Assembly: GCF_030818935.1 (NCBI RefSeq)
Contig: NZ_JAUTBD010000001.1
Location: 1,984,001-2,048,000, forward strand
Direction: 5' to 3'
DNA length: 64,000 bases
Source of the DNA: Microbacterium sp. SORGH_AS_1204
Lineage (GTDB): Bacteria; Actinomycetota; Actinomycetes; Actinomycetales; Microbacteriaceae
The position numbers were made by a program, and so were the translations under genes. Below the pieces are notes generated by a model, which made no database searches, had not been told where the DNA came from, and saw only the letters and a list, made by a program, of their open reading frames with translations. This document shows positions 52,901 through 62,001 of this stretch, piece by piece. Each line of letters starts with the position of its first letter. The stretch's first letter is position 1.

Positions 52901-53254
52901 CGCCAGCTCACTGAACACAGCCAGCTTTCCCGCGGCGTGCAGGGCGGGAAGCAGGGGCAAGAGTCCTCGCGCTTCGAACTCCGACAGTCGCTGCAGTCTC
53001 TTCTGAATGCGCTCGGCCAACTCGCCGGCCGCTTTGCGCGTGAAGGTGAGACCCAGCACCTCATCGCGTCGCACGTGCCCGTTCGCGACGAGCCACACCA
53101 CACGGCCGGCCATCGTCTCGGTCTTGCCGCTGCCGGCCCCCGCGACCACCAGGGCGGGGGCGAGGGGCGCCTCGATCACCGCCGTCTGCTCAGCGGTGGG
53201 AGGGAACTGCCCGAGCGCGGCCGCGATGGTCGCGGCGGAGAGCACGCCGGTCAC
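49967..53254 (-). CDS. adnB: AdnB subunit of the AdnAB helicase-nuclease
   Basis: The 1095-residue protein has a UvrD-type motor and a C-terminal RecB-type nuclease. Motor motifs: VVAGAGSGKTETMA (Walker A, about 36-49), LTFTRKAAGEL, VVLLDEYQDTS (Walker B), GDPHQAIYAWRGA, TIHGSKGLEWDAVAV and RLAYVAFTRARDH. Nuclease motif: VICKLDAVYRRGERYEIVDWKTGRPP near residue 1040. AdnAB resects double-strand breaks in place of RecBCD in many actinobacteria. The GTG start overlaps the adnA stop (GTGA). Confidence 0.93.
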   Translation of the reverse strand: MTGVLSAATIAAALGQFPPTAEQTAVIEAPLAPALVVAGAGSGKTETMAGRVVWLVANGHVRRDEVLGLTFTRKAAGELAERIQKRLQRLSEFEARGLLPLLPALHAAGKLAVFSELASIEGIRGDSARREALDALVADSGVRAEQTPDGDQLLHRPTVSTYNSFADSIVREHGLRIGRDAESAVLSESAAWLLMRRVVFSSDDPRLEERQESPRTLIDAALRIARDGVDNLVDLDRLAAFPEEFGRIIERPSTSARVDVYKEVGDAAAKVSALSLLASLAAAYDCEKARLGVMDFADQVAGALRIAQEHPAVVDELRARYRVVLLDEYQDTSVVQTDLLATLFGGTGVMAVGDPHQAIYAWRGASAGNLGGFPTAFSPEGGCQHFSLLTSWRNSSRVLDAANAVLAPLAARAAVAVEPLRSRPGAPVGVVETVFENDLDAEADRVASWFVGVRAARAAEGRATTGALLFRSKKHMVRFGDALGRRGIPHRILGLGGLLTTPEVVDVVSVLRVISDPEAGSALIRLLSGPRWAIGLSDLRALAQVARRLATHDVALQPLDTEVVERLRSTPGADRASLVDALDFVTRQSDGHGWLTEITPEGRARLREAGAAFAGLRRSIGAPIPEVIRLIEAELRLDIELAANESRGPARIASAQLRAFVDEIRGFLAADESGSISSLLAWLDHAEQADEFAPRTEPPESDVVQLLTIHGSKGLEWDAVAVVRLVTDELPSLPRDTKGWLGFGILPSEFRGDSAWLPVFGWRGAETQQDLKAAIEAFVADNRARQLDEDRRLAYVAFTRARDHLLLSGSSWSGTKRPRRPSVFLEEAADALEIDLALGELGDDPYDGERRLLHWPLDPLGARRTAIMAAVAAADTARNDDAVRADPDLELLLAERADRLRPSHAPAPTRIPASKFKDFVADYARAVDDLRRPMPERPYRQTRLGTLFHAWVEQRSGQVGAGVGLDDDGLWDDEEIGASAADAAELQRLRECFERSEWASLRPLEVETEIDFVTTRLDGREHVVICKLDAVYRRGERYEIVDWKTGRPPATEADRRARMLQLELYREAYHAKHGVDLDLIDVALFYVGDELVLRG

Positions 53255-56200
53255 GAGGCGCTCACCGCCGAGACCGTGTGGATGCGGCAGAGGCCGTACG
53301 AGAATTCGTCGCGGCAGTGCACCTCGTAAGGCGCGGCGAAGCGCGTGCCCCGCATGACACCCACCGCGCGCTGCACACGACCGACGAACTCTTCTCGCTG
53401 CGCGTCGTCAAACGGCTTCTGCGTGGGTTCGGCGTAGTCCTTCTTCGTCGCGCTCGGGCGCAGGACGAGCAGCTTCGCTCCCCCCGAGGGCAGGCCCGCG
53501 ACCTGCTCGATCGCGCCCGACGAGAACGCGAGCTGGTACGCCGCGAGCTGGGGATTGTCGGCGACCTTCTGGTCGGTCTGGGGTTCGTTCTTGCCCGTCT
53601 TGAGGTCGACGATCACGACCTCGCCTGACGGCGTGATCTCGACGCGGTCGATGTCGCCGCTGAGCACAGCACCATGCGCGCCGGCGTCGGCCACCGGGAT
53701 GGGCACCTCGAAATGCCGCTCCGCGCCGATGAGCCGGCCGCCCGCGTCGTCGAACCGGCGTAGATACGCAGCGAGCCGTCGCACGAGGTCCCGCGCACGG
53801 GTGCGCTCCGCCCGGTCCCGCCACGCGGCGTCGAAGACGAGTTCTCCCCAGCGCTCCTCGACGACCGCCCACAGATCGTCTTCGGAGCCGGATGCCGCGG
53901 TCTCGAGAGCGGCATGGATGATGGTGCCGATGCCGGCCGTCGTGCCCCCGCGGTCACCTCCGAGGTCGGCGATGACCCAATCGAGCTCGCATTCCTCGAG
54001 CGCGTGCAAGCGCGACGGCGAGACGCGCACGTCTTCTCGCTCGAGGTCGCGCAGCGGCGCCGTCGAGGTCGGCGGTGCGACGCCGTACCACTCCTCGGTC
54101 GCGGCGCCCGCCACCCCGGCGGCGGCCAGGATCGCCAGCTGCCCGGCCGCGTGCGCGCGTTCCGCAGCAGGCACGCGCGGTGCGGTCAGCGAGCGCCGGT
54201 GACGCGCGACGAGTCCTCGCAGCGACAGCGGGTGTTCGGGAATGGATGCCGCGGGTTCCGGTGTCGGGAGCATCTCGAAGAGCACACTGGGGCCGGTGTC
54301 GTCGTCGTCGACCGCGGTGACGATCAGCATGTTCTCTGCGCGGCTGAGCGCTCGCACGAACAGCCGCAGTTCGTCGTGCATCGCCGCTCGACGACGGTCG
54401 AGCATTCCCGCGGCCGGCAGGTCGGGGTTCTGCACCACGTCGGCGAGGCGCCAGGTCTCGAGCAACCCCCCGCGCAGACGCGTGTTCGGCCAGACGCCCT
54501 CTTGCACACCGGCGATGATGACGGTGTCGAAAGACGTGCCGGCGGCGGCCGCCGGGGTGAGGATGCGTACCGTGTCGACGACGGCCGGCTGCTCGATCCG
54601 GTCTTCGGCCACGTCGCTGTCGAGGACGGCACGCAAGAACGTGGATGCTTCGCCGTCGGGCTCACGCTCGGTGTACCGCTTCGCCGCCTGGAACAACGCG
54701 ACGACGGCGTCGAGGTCGCGGTCGGCCTGCTCGGCGAGAGGTCCGTGCCCCCGCGCCGCCTCGCGCCACGTTCGGGCGAGGGAGCTGCGTTCCCACGCCG
54801 TCCACAGCATCTCGTGCGCGGTGGCGCGTGAAAGCGATTGCACGTGCAGCGCGGCGAGGGTCTCGCCGACCCGGATCGCCCGTCGCGCCTCGCGACTGTC
54901 GACGCCCGCGAGCTCGAGCGGGAAACGCACGCCCGAGACCAGCAGTTCCGTCGCGGAGCGCACTCCCCCGACGGAGACTTCCGCGTGTCGCAGGGCGGTG
55001 CGCAGCCGCCGCAATTCAATCGGGTCGAGACCGCCGAAGGTTCCCAGCAGCGCGTCGACGACGTCGTCGGGCGACCACTCGGCGGGGTCGGTCATGCCCA
55101 ACTCGACCAGCCGCACGAGATCGCGCACGGGACGTTGCGTGCCCAACGCCAGGCCGGGTCCGCTGGCTCGAGCCGGGACTTCGCGCGCTGCCAGCTCGGA
55201 CTCGAGTGTGGCGACTTGCCGCGAGTCGTGGGCGATCACCGCGCACGAGCCCCACGGAACGCCCTCGAGCACGTGGCGCTCCCGCAGGAGCCGTGAGATG
55301 GCGTCGATCTCTTCGGCGGGCGATCGGAGCAGGTACGTGCGCACCGAGCCCATCGCCGGCGCACCGACCGGGGCACGACGATGCGCCACGACGCCGGCGG
55401 CACCGATTCGGGATGCCACCTGCCGCACGAGATCGATCTGCTCGGGCGTTCCCCGGTGCGGCGTGCCGAGCGCGATCGTCGTCCCGAGCTCGCGCGTCAG
55501 TCGGGCGAAGTTCTCGGGGGTCGCGCCGCGGAACGCGCCCGAGCCCACGTCGGGGTCTCCGAAGGCGACCACACCGATGCCGAGCGCGCGACAGGCCCTC
55601 AGGAGGTCGATGCCGCCCGGGGTCAGCTCTTGCGCATCGTCGACGAGGATGCACCGCAGGTCGGCGAACCGACCGAGCAGGTCGCGGTCGGATCGTGCGT
55701 CGTCGAGCACCGCTCCGGCCTCACGGGCCAGATCGGCGGCGTCGCGGTGTGCGCCGCGCATGGCCGCACGCACCGCGCGGTACTCGTCGGAGAACGATGC
55801 CAGGGACGCCCAGACGGGGACGTCGAGGTGCTGCGCCAGGTCGGCGAGATCCGCCGATGACACCCCGAGATCGGTGCACTCGGCGAGGAAGGCGCGCAGA
55901 TCGCCGCGGAAGCCGCGCGTCGCACGGATGGCCGGGCTCAACCACTCGGGCCAGCGCGAGACGCCGCCGACCTCGTCGAGTGCGTCGCCCTCGAGCAGGT
56001 CGCGGATGATCTGGTCTTCGTCGCCGCCCGTGAGTAGTTGCGGGGGCTCGGCGCCGCGCCGCACCTCGGCGCCGCGAACCACCTGGAACGCGAACGATGC
56101 GACGGATCGGGCGAGCGCCCCCGAGGTCGCGCGCCCCACGGCGAGGGCGAGCGGGTCACGCAATGCCGTCGCGGCCGGCCTCGTCGGAGTGAGCACCAGC

Positions 56201-56397
56201 ACGTGGTCGGGGTCGACCCCGGATGCCACGAGCTCTCGCACCCGCGCCAGCAGCGTCGTCGTCTTGCCGGAACCGGGCGCTCCGACGACGACGCCGCTCA
56301 CCTCCGCCGCCCATTCGACCACCACCCGCTGATCGACATCGAGGACGGCTCCGAGCAGGGGGGACGCCTCGGCTGTCATGGCGTCCGGATTCTGCAT
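53251..56397 (-). CDS. adnA: AdnA subunit of the AdnAB helicase-nuclease
   Basis: The 1048-residue protein has a divergent UvrD-like motor: VVGAPGSGKTTTLLARV (Walker A), RCILVDDAQELTPGG (Walker B as DDAQ, usual in AdnA), and GTSFDTVIIAGVQEGVWPN. The C-terminal nuclease motif is VLSGDIDRVEITP then VVIVDLKTGKNEPQTD, with the QTDQ-type motif. Cys residues in LEECELDW and CRDEFSYGLCRIHT suggest an AddB-like iron-sulphur site, though only three are evident. It is the first gene of the adnA-adnB operon. TAGCGT lies 6 nt before the ATG at 56397; ATG 56379 is an alternative. Confidence 0.92.
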   Translation of the reverse strand: MQNPDAMTAEASPLLGAVLDVDQRVVVEWAAEVSGVVVGAPGSGKTTTLLARVRELVASGVDPDHVLVLTPTRPAATALRDPLALAVGRATSGALARSVASFAFQVVRGAEVRRGAEPPQLLTGGDEDQIIRDLLEGDALDEVGGVSRWPEWLSPAIRATRGFRGDLRAFLAECTDLGVSSADLADLAQHLDVPVWASLASFSDEYRAVRAAMRGAHRDAADLAREAGAVLDDARSDRDLLGRFADLRCILVDDAQELTPGGIDLLRACRALGIGVVAFGDPDVGSGAFRGATPENFARLTRELGTTIALGTPHRGTPEQIDLVRQVASRIGAAGVVAHRRAPVGAPAMGSVRTYLLRSPAEEIDAISRLLRERHVLEGVPWGSCAVIAHDSRQVATLESELAAREVPARASGPGLALGTQRPVRDLVRLVELGMTDPAEWSPDDVVDALLGTFGGLDPIELRRLRTALRHAEVSVGGVRSATELLVSGVRFPLELAGVDSREARRAIRVGETLAALHVQSLSRATAHEMLWTAWERSSLARTWREAARGHGPLAEQADRDLDAVVALFQAAKRYTEREPDGEASTFLRAVLDSDVAEDRIEQPAVVDTVRILTPAAAAGTSFDTVIIAGVQEGVWPNTRLRGGLLETWRLADVVQNPDLPAAGMLDRRRAAMHDELRLFVRALSRAENMLIVTAVDDDDTGPSVLFEMLPTPEPAASIPEHPLSLRGLVARHRRSLTAPRVPAAERAHAAGQLAILAAAGVAGAATEEWYGVAPPTSTAPLRDLEREDVRVSPSRLHALEECELDWVIADLGGDRGGTTAGIGTIIHAALETAASGSEDDLWAVVEERWGELVFDAAWRDRAERTRARDLVRRLAAYLRRFDDAGGRLIGAERHFEVPIPVADAGAHGAVLSGDIDRVEITPSGEVVIVDLKTGKNEPQTDQKVADNPQLAAYQLAFSSGAIEQVAGLPSGGAKLLVLRPSATKKDYAEPTQKPFDDAQREEFVGRVQRAVGVMRGTRFAAPYEVHCRDEFSYGLCRIHTVSAVSAS

Positions 56398-56403
56398 GCG
56401 TCC

Positions 56404-56409
56404 ACGCTA
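56404..56409 (-). promoter_or_regulatory. -10 element TAGCGT, leaderless-type, for adnAB
   Basis: On the minus strand TAGCGT is followed by 6 nt and the ATG at 56397. No ribosome binding site precedes this ATG, which supports a leaderless adnAB mRNA. Confidence 0.45.
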
Positions 56410-56584
56410 AACCGCACCTCCGACATCGCCTCCCCGCCCCTCCGGCAGCCTCCACCCCGAGCGGATGTGGAGGAGCGTTCGCCGTCCGCGAAGCGCCGCC
56501 CCCGCCGGGTCGGGGGGCCGCGAGCCTGCCCTAGAGTCGAAGGACGCGCCGGGCCGACCGTGGCCCGCGGGGAAAGGACGCATC

Positions 56585-56809
56585 GTGGAGATCCGCATCG
56601 GCATCACCAACACCGGCCGCGAACTCAACTTCGAGACGAACGAGAGCTCCGACGCCGTCAAGACCGCCGTCGCCACGGCCCTCGACAACTCGGCCAGCCA
56701 CGTCACCTTCACCGACGTGAAGGGCAACTCCTACCTCGTCCCCACCGCCAACCTCGCGTTCGTCGAACTGGGCACCGAAGAGTCGCGTCGCGTCGGCTTC
56801 GTCGCCTGA
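56585..56809 (+). CDS. DUF3107 family protein
   Basis: The 74-residue product (EIRIGITNTGRELNFETN, then NSYLVPTANLAFVELGTEE, then RRVGFV) matches the DUF3107 family, conserved across actinobacteria (TB9.4 in mycobacteria) and of unknown function. GGGGAAAGGA lies before the GTG start. It is followed 10 bp later by a small membrane protein gene on the same strand and precedes the ferritin-like and RhlE genes as in mycobacteria. Confidence 0.93.
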   Translation: MEIRIGITNTGRELNFETNESSDAVKTAVATALDNSASHVTFTDVKGNSYLVPTANLAFVELGTEESRRVGFVA

Positions 56810-56819
56810 GCCCACGACC

Positions 56820-57107
56820 GTGCAGATCCTGCTCGGGCTGATCCTCGGCGCCGTCATCGGCCTGGCGGCGCATTTCACGCTGCCGCATCGCGAGGTGCGC
56901 GGAGCCGCGCTGGCGCCGCTCGCCGGCGCGGCGGCCGCGGCCGTGGTGTGGACGGCGCTCACCTGGATGGGGTTCGGCGTCGACGCGCCGGTGCTGTGGC
57001 TCGTCGCGGTGCTCGCACCGGCCGCGACCGTGTTCGCGCTGCTTCCGCTTCTTTCCCGCGCGCGCCTCTCCCGCGACGCCGCCGATCGAGCACGCCTCGG
57101 GTTGTGA
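56820..57107 (+). CDS. Small three-helix membrane protein (95 aa)
   Basis: The product starts MQILLGLILGAVIGLAAHF and has three hydrophobic helices (about 2-18, 28-48, 55-78) with a basic tail. It begins 10 bp after the DUF3107 stop with a GTG, so the two are probably co-transcribed. Small membrane proteins are common at this position in Microbacteriaceae, as far as I recall; no function is known. Confidence 0.75.
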   Translation: MQILLGLILGAVIGLAAHFTLPHREVRGAALAPLAGAAAAAVVWTALTWMGFGVDAPVLWLVAVLAPAATVFALLPLLSRARLSRDAADRARLGL

Positions 57108-57427
57108 CCTCCGCGCGTCGCCCGCGACGGACGCCAGCACATCTTCCGCGGGCCGGGTCCCGCCTGTTCCGCCTGCGCGGCGGACGCCGCTGAACCCGCA
57201 CGCGCGGCCGATCCCGCCGACCCCGCACGCGAGCCGGACGCCACTGCAACCTCCGGGGGCACGCTCCCGCCGCCCCTGCGCGCGAGCCGGATGCCAACGC
57301 AACCTCCGCGGGCATGCTTCCGCTGACCCCGCACGCCGAGCCGGCTGCCGCTGCCCCCGCACGCCGAGCCATCTGCCGCCGAGGCGGGCGAGTGCCACGC
57401 AAGATGCACGCGGGCGTGTACCGCTGC
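57108..57427. repeat. Intergenic region with degenerate 53-54 bp repeats
   Basis: GAGCCGG-containing units start near 57231, 57284 and 57338 (periods 53 and 54), with a further partial unit near 57366. Both strands show open frames, but the translated products are Arg/Gly/Ala-rich shadows. No gene is supported in these 320 bp. Confidence 0.65.
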
Positions 57428-58180
57428 CTAGGCCGCGAGCCCCATGGCATCCATGCGCCGTGCGTGCGCGCCCATCAGCTCGCTGAACACGGGTTCGACC
57501 TTCGCCTCTTCGGCGCTGTCGAGGTGGCCGTGACGCAGCGCCGCGCGGGCGACGAGCAGGGTGTCGCCGACGAGGCGTCGACCCCACAGGGCCAGCAGCC
57601 AGCGCCACTCCTCGTCGCTGTCGATGGCGGCCGCGAGGATGTCGACGATCGCCTGCCGATCGTCGTCGGCTTGCAGGATGCGGGCGACGCGGCGGCCGGT
57701 GTCGCCGTAGCTCGACGACAGAGCGAGGTAGAAGTCGTCGAGGAGCCCCGCCGTGATGTGCACGGTGAGCATGGTCTCTTGCGGGCGCACTCCGTGGGTG
57801 TTGCGCCGGAACGCGTCGAGCGACTCGCGGAACGGCAGCATCAGCTGCGTCGGATCGGCGCCGCGGTCGCGGATCAGCGCGACGAGCTCCTGGTGCTTGA
57901 TCAGCGCCGCCCCGGCCGCTCGCGAGAGCGATTCCTTCTCGGCGAGCTCGGGCGTGAGGGCGATCAATTCGCTCAGCGTCTCGAAGAAGCCCAGTTGCAG
58001 ATACGCAGCCTGACCGAGGAAGGTCTCGACCTCGGGCGCGAGCTCGGCGAAATCGACGCGCATCGCCTCGCCGAGGTCGCCGCGGGAGCGCAACTGAAGT
58101 GTGCGGCCCACCGGGCGCTGACGACGACGGAACCACGCGAACACGTACGACAGCCTAGGCGTCGGGGGCGTCGGAGACAC
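57428..58180 (-). CDS. Ferritin-like-fold protein (Rv3210c-like)
   Basis: The 250-residue helical protein shows MRVDFAELAPEVETFLGQAAYLQLGFFETLSELI, LIKHQELVALI, VHITAGLLDDFY and AIDSDEEWRWLLALWGRRLVGDTLLVA, with Glu/His spacing of a ferritin-like four-helix bundle. The corresponding actinobacterial family is annotated as ferritin-like or tRNA-hydroxylase-like; its activity is unknown to me. The GTG start is divergent from rhlE by 113 bp. CACTCT lies 7 nt before the GTG. Confidence 0.82.
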   Translation of the reverse strand: MSPTPPTPRLSYVFAWFRRRQRPVGRTLQLRSRGDLGEAMRVDFAELAPEVETFLGQAAYLQLGFFETLSELIALTPELAEKESLSRAAGAALIKHQELVALIRDRGADPTQLMLPFRESLDAFRRNTHGVRPQETMLTVHITAGLLDDFYLALSSSYGDTGRRVARILQADDDRQAIVDILAAAIDSDEEWRWLLALWGRRLVGDTLLVARAALRHGHLDSAEEAKVEPVFSELMGAHARRMDAMGLAA

Positions 58181-58293
58181 GCCGGGTAGAGTGGTCGGGT
58201 CCCGGCACTGGATCGGGACCCCGCGCCTGTGGACGAGTGAGGGCGTGGATCCGACTCCCCAGGCGGTCTCTCGCCGCCGGAACAGGCACGCTC

Positions 58294-59607
<1,314 letters not shown>

Positions 59608-59764
59608 CGCCACCCCACGCGAAGAGGGTGGCGCCGGCACGCACGATGGCGCCGGCAAGGAGCACCACGACGGCAACGCGGCCCCGCGTCGTCGCCGTCG
59701 TCGCCGCGGCAGCGGCAGCTCGGGAACGCCGACGGCTCCCGTCGCCTGACGCTTTCACTTCGAG

Positions 59765-59795
59765 ACGGCGCCGATCCCCGCGGGGTCGGCGCCGT
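59765..59795 (+). terminator. Terminator after rhlE
   Basis: ACGGCGCCGA (59765-59774) pairs with TCGGCGCCGT (59786-59795), and the loop CCCCGCGGGG is itself self-complementary. It follows the restored-frame rhlE stop at 59749 by 15 bp, which supports that stop as the original end. Confidence 0.7.
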
Positions 59796-59819
59796 TCTCG
59801 CGTGCGGGGGGCCCGATGC

Positions 59820-60680
59820 TCAGGGGAAGACCGGCGCCGTGCCGCGCCCGAGGGTGAAGATGCGCTCGACCATGGCATCCGCCGTGGTGTTCTCCCCCGG
59901 CACGTTCGGCTTGCCGAGGCCGTGATAATCGCTGGATCCGGTGACGATGAGGTTGCGCTTCACGGCCAGTTCGGCCAGCATCGCGGTCGGCTCCGGCAGG
60001 TTCTCGCGGTGCGCGAGTTCGAAGCCCGCGAGTCCCGCCGCCAACATGGCCTCGAGCACGCTGTCGGGCAGCAGGGCCCGCCCCGCGGGGTGCGCCACGA
60101 TCGGCACGCCGCCCGCACCGACCACGAGTTCCACCGCGGTCACGGGGTCGGGGGCGTACAGCGCGACGTAGTAGTCGCCCGACGGGTGCAGGATGCCGGC
60201 GAACGCCTCGGTGCGGTCGGCGACGATTCCGCGCGCGACGAGCGCGTCAGCGATGTGCGGACGTCCGACGGTCGCACCGTCGGTGGTCTGCGCGACGATG
60301 TCGTCCCAGGCGATGTCATAGTCGTGCGAGATCCGCTCCGCCATGATCTGCGCGCGGTCCAGACGCGACGAGCGGATGCGATCGGTCATCGCCCGCAGCC
60401 CCTCGTGGTCGGGGTCGACGAGGTAGGCGAGCAGATGGACGCTGCGCCACCGGTGACGCGCCGACAGCTCCATGCCCGGCACGAACGTCATCCCGAGCGA
60501 GGTCGCCGCCTCCGCCGCTTCCGCCCACCCCGAGGTGGTGTCGTGATCGGTGAGAGCCGCCGTGTGCAGACCGTGCCGGTGGGCCGCAGCCATGACCTCG
60601 GCCGGGGGTTCCGTCCCGTCGGAGTGCGACGAGTGCAGGTGCAGGTCGCTCGGCCCGGTGAATCGACGAACGTGCGGCAC
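59820..60680 (-). CDS. PHP-domain phosphoesterase
   Basis: The 286-residue protein has the PHP motifs DLHLHSSHSDGT (12-23), LTDHDTTSG (about 44), GMELS, VAHPAGR and TGSSDYHG, which bind three metal ions. This is the stand-alone YciV/TrpH-like group, which includes 5'-3' exoribonucleases and 3',5'-nucleotide phosphatases; the exact substrate is open. TACGCT lies 6 nt before the GTG start. It is convergent with rhlE. Confidence 0.9.
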   Translation of the reverse strand: MPHVRRFTGPSDLHLHSSHSDGTEPPAEVMAAAHRHGLHTAALTDHDTTSGWAEAAEAATSLGMTFVPGMELSARHRWRSVHLLAYLVDPDHEGLRAMTDRIRSSRLDRAQIMAERISHDYDIAWDDIVAQTTDGATVGRPHIADALVARGIVADRTEAFAGILHPSGDYYVALYAPDPVTAVELVVGAGGVPIVAHPAGRALLPDSVLEAMLAAGLAGFELAHRENLPEPTAMLAELAVKRNLIVTGSSDYHGLGKPNVPGENTTADAMVERIFTLGRGTAPVFP

Positions 60681-60686
60681 CCGTCG

Positions 60687-60692
60687 AGCGTA
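60687..60692 (-). promoter_or_regulatory. -10 element TACGCT, leaderless-type, for the PHP gene
   Basis: On the minus strand TACGCT is followed by 6 nt and the GTG at 60680. No ribosome binding site is present. Confidence 0.4.
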
Positions 60693-60782
60693 GCGCCCCC
60701 CGTCCCGACCGGACGGCGCTCACCCGGTCGGCTACGCAGGCGGCATCCGGTCGATGTCCGTCGATCTCACAGATGTCTGACC

Positions 60783-60788
60783 TAAGGT
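60783..60788 (+). promoter_or_regulatory. -10 element TAAGGT, leaderless-type
   Basis: TAAGGT is followed by 7 nt and the GTG at 60796 of the EEP-family gene. Confidence 0.4.
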
Positions 60789-60795
60789 CGGGTGC

Positions 60796-61827
60796 GTGCG
60801 TCGACTGCTGGGTACCCTCGTCGCGCTTGCCGTCGCGGCGGGCGCCGCGGTGCTCACGTGGCCCTCGGCGTTCGGGCTCGAGCGCACGTTCCCCCTCGCG
60901 CAGGTGATCTCGTTCCGCGCTCCGCTGGCGGCCGCGCTGCTCGCAGCGACACTGCTCATGCTGCTGTTCGCCCTCATCCGCCCCCTGCGGGCCCTGGCCC
61001 TGGTGCTCGCCCTCATCCTGGGCGTATCGGGCGGCATCAATGTCGCGATCCTCTCGCAGCGCGGGCTCGGGTCGGAGGACCTCCCCGAGAAGACCGCGAC
61101 GAGCCTGCGCGTCATGACGTGGAACACGGCGGGTTCTGCGACGTCCGCCGAGTCGATCGCGCGCTTCGCCGTCGGCATGCAGGCCGATGTGGTCACGCTC
61201 CCCGAGACCACGATCGACACGGGGGCCCAGGTGGCCGAGATGATGCGCGACATGGGCCAACCCATGTGGGCGCACCACGCGGAATACGGCGAGTACGGCA
61301 TCACCGGGTGGGATGCCACCTCGACCACCGTGCTCATCCGCCCCGAGCTCGGCGACTACTCCGTCATCCAGTCTTCGCTCGACGGTTCGAGCAACACCTC
61401 CACCGTCCCCAGCGCGGTGGCGATGCCCACCTCCGGCGACGGACCCATCATCGTCGCCGCGCACGCGGTCGCCCCCCGCCAGGAGTACATGACGCAGTGG
61501 CGCAGCGACCTGCAGTGGCTGGCCGATCAATGCGCGAGCGACAACGTGATCCTCGCCGGTGATTTCAACGCGACCCTCGACCACATGACGGGCATGGGCG
61601 TCGACGGCGGCACCCTTGGACGCTGTCACGACACCGCCTCCGAGAGCGGAAACGGCGGCGTCGGCACCTGGCCGACCTATGCGCCCGCGATTCTCGGCGC
61701 GCCCATCGACCACGTGATGGCGACGCCCGACTGGACCGTCTCGGGCTCGGTCGTGATGCGCTCGCTCGACGGCTCGGGCAGCGATCATCGGCCCATCGTC
61801 GTGCAGCTCGAGCGCACCGCGGGCTGA
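60796..61827 (+). CDS. Membrane-anchored endonuclease/exonuclease/phosphatase-family hydrolase
   Basis: The 343-residue protein has three N-terminal helices (about 3-20, 38-58, 62-82) followed by an extracellular EEP domain: LRVMTWNTAG, VVTLPETTID, ILAGDFNATLDHM, and the final SDHRPIVVQLE with the catalytic Asp-His pair. The topology resembles secreted EEP proteins that act on phospholipids or nucleic acids outside the cell; the substrate is unknown. It is divergent from the PHP gene. Confidence 0.88.
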   Translation: MRRLLGTLVALAVAAGAAVLTWPSAFGLERTFPLAQVISFRAPLAAALLAATLLMLLFALIRPLRALALVLALILGVSGGINVAILSQRGLGSEDLPEKTATSLRVMTWNTAGSATSAESIARFAVGMQADVVTLPETTIDTGAQVAEMMRDMGQPMWAHHAEYGEYGITGWDATSTTVLIRPELGDYSVIQSSLDGSSNTSTVPSAVAMPTSGDGPIIVAAHAVAPRQEYMTQWRSDLQWLADQCASDNVILAGDFNATLDHMTGMGVDGGTLGRCHDTASESGNGGVGTWPTYAPAILGAPIDHVMATPDWTVSGSVVMRSLDGSGSDHRPIVVQLERTAG

Positions 61828-61989
61828 CCCCGACCGCAGCGACGTGCTCGAACCGTCGGCCGATCGGATGCCACGACCCACCGGACGACGAGCCGCCTGA
61901 GGCCGTCGACGAACCGGATGACGCCTCCTCCCCCGCCCGGGCGGCGAGGCCGTGCGCGCGTTCCCCGTGCACCCGCCGCGATGCGGTGC

Positions 61990-61995
61990 GAGACT
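61990..61995 (+). promoter_or_regulatory. -10-like element GAGACT, leaderless-type
   Basis: GAGACT is followed by 6 nt and the ATG at 62002 of the aminopeptidase P gene. Confidence 0.3.
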
Positions 61996-62001
61996 GGAAC
62001 G

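Noticed and set aside
57108..57427. Minus-strand coding region before the ferritin-like gene
   Set aside because: The open frames read as Arg/Gly/Ala-rich repeats with no start signals. The 53-54 bp DNA period is not a multiple of three in all steps.
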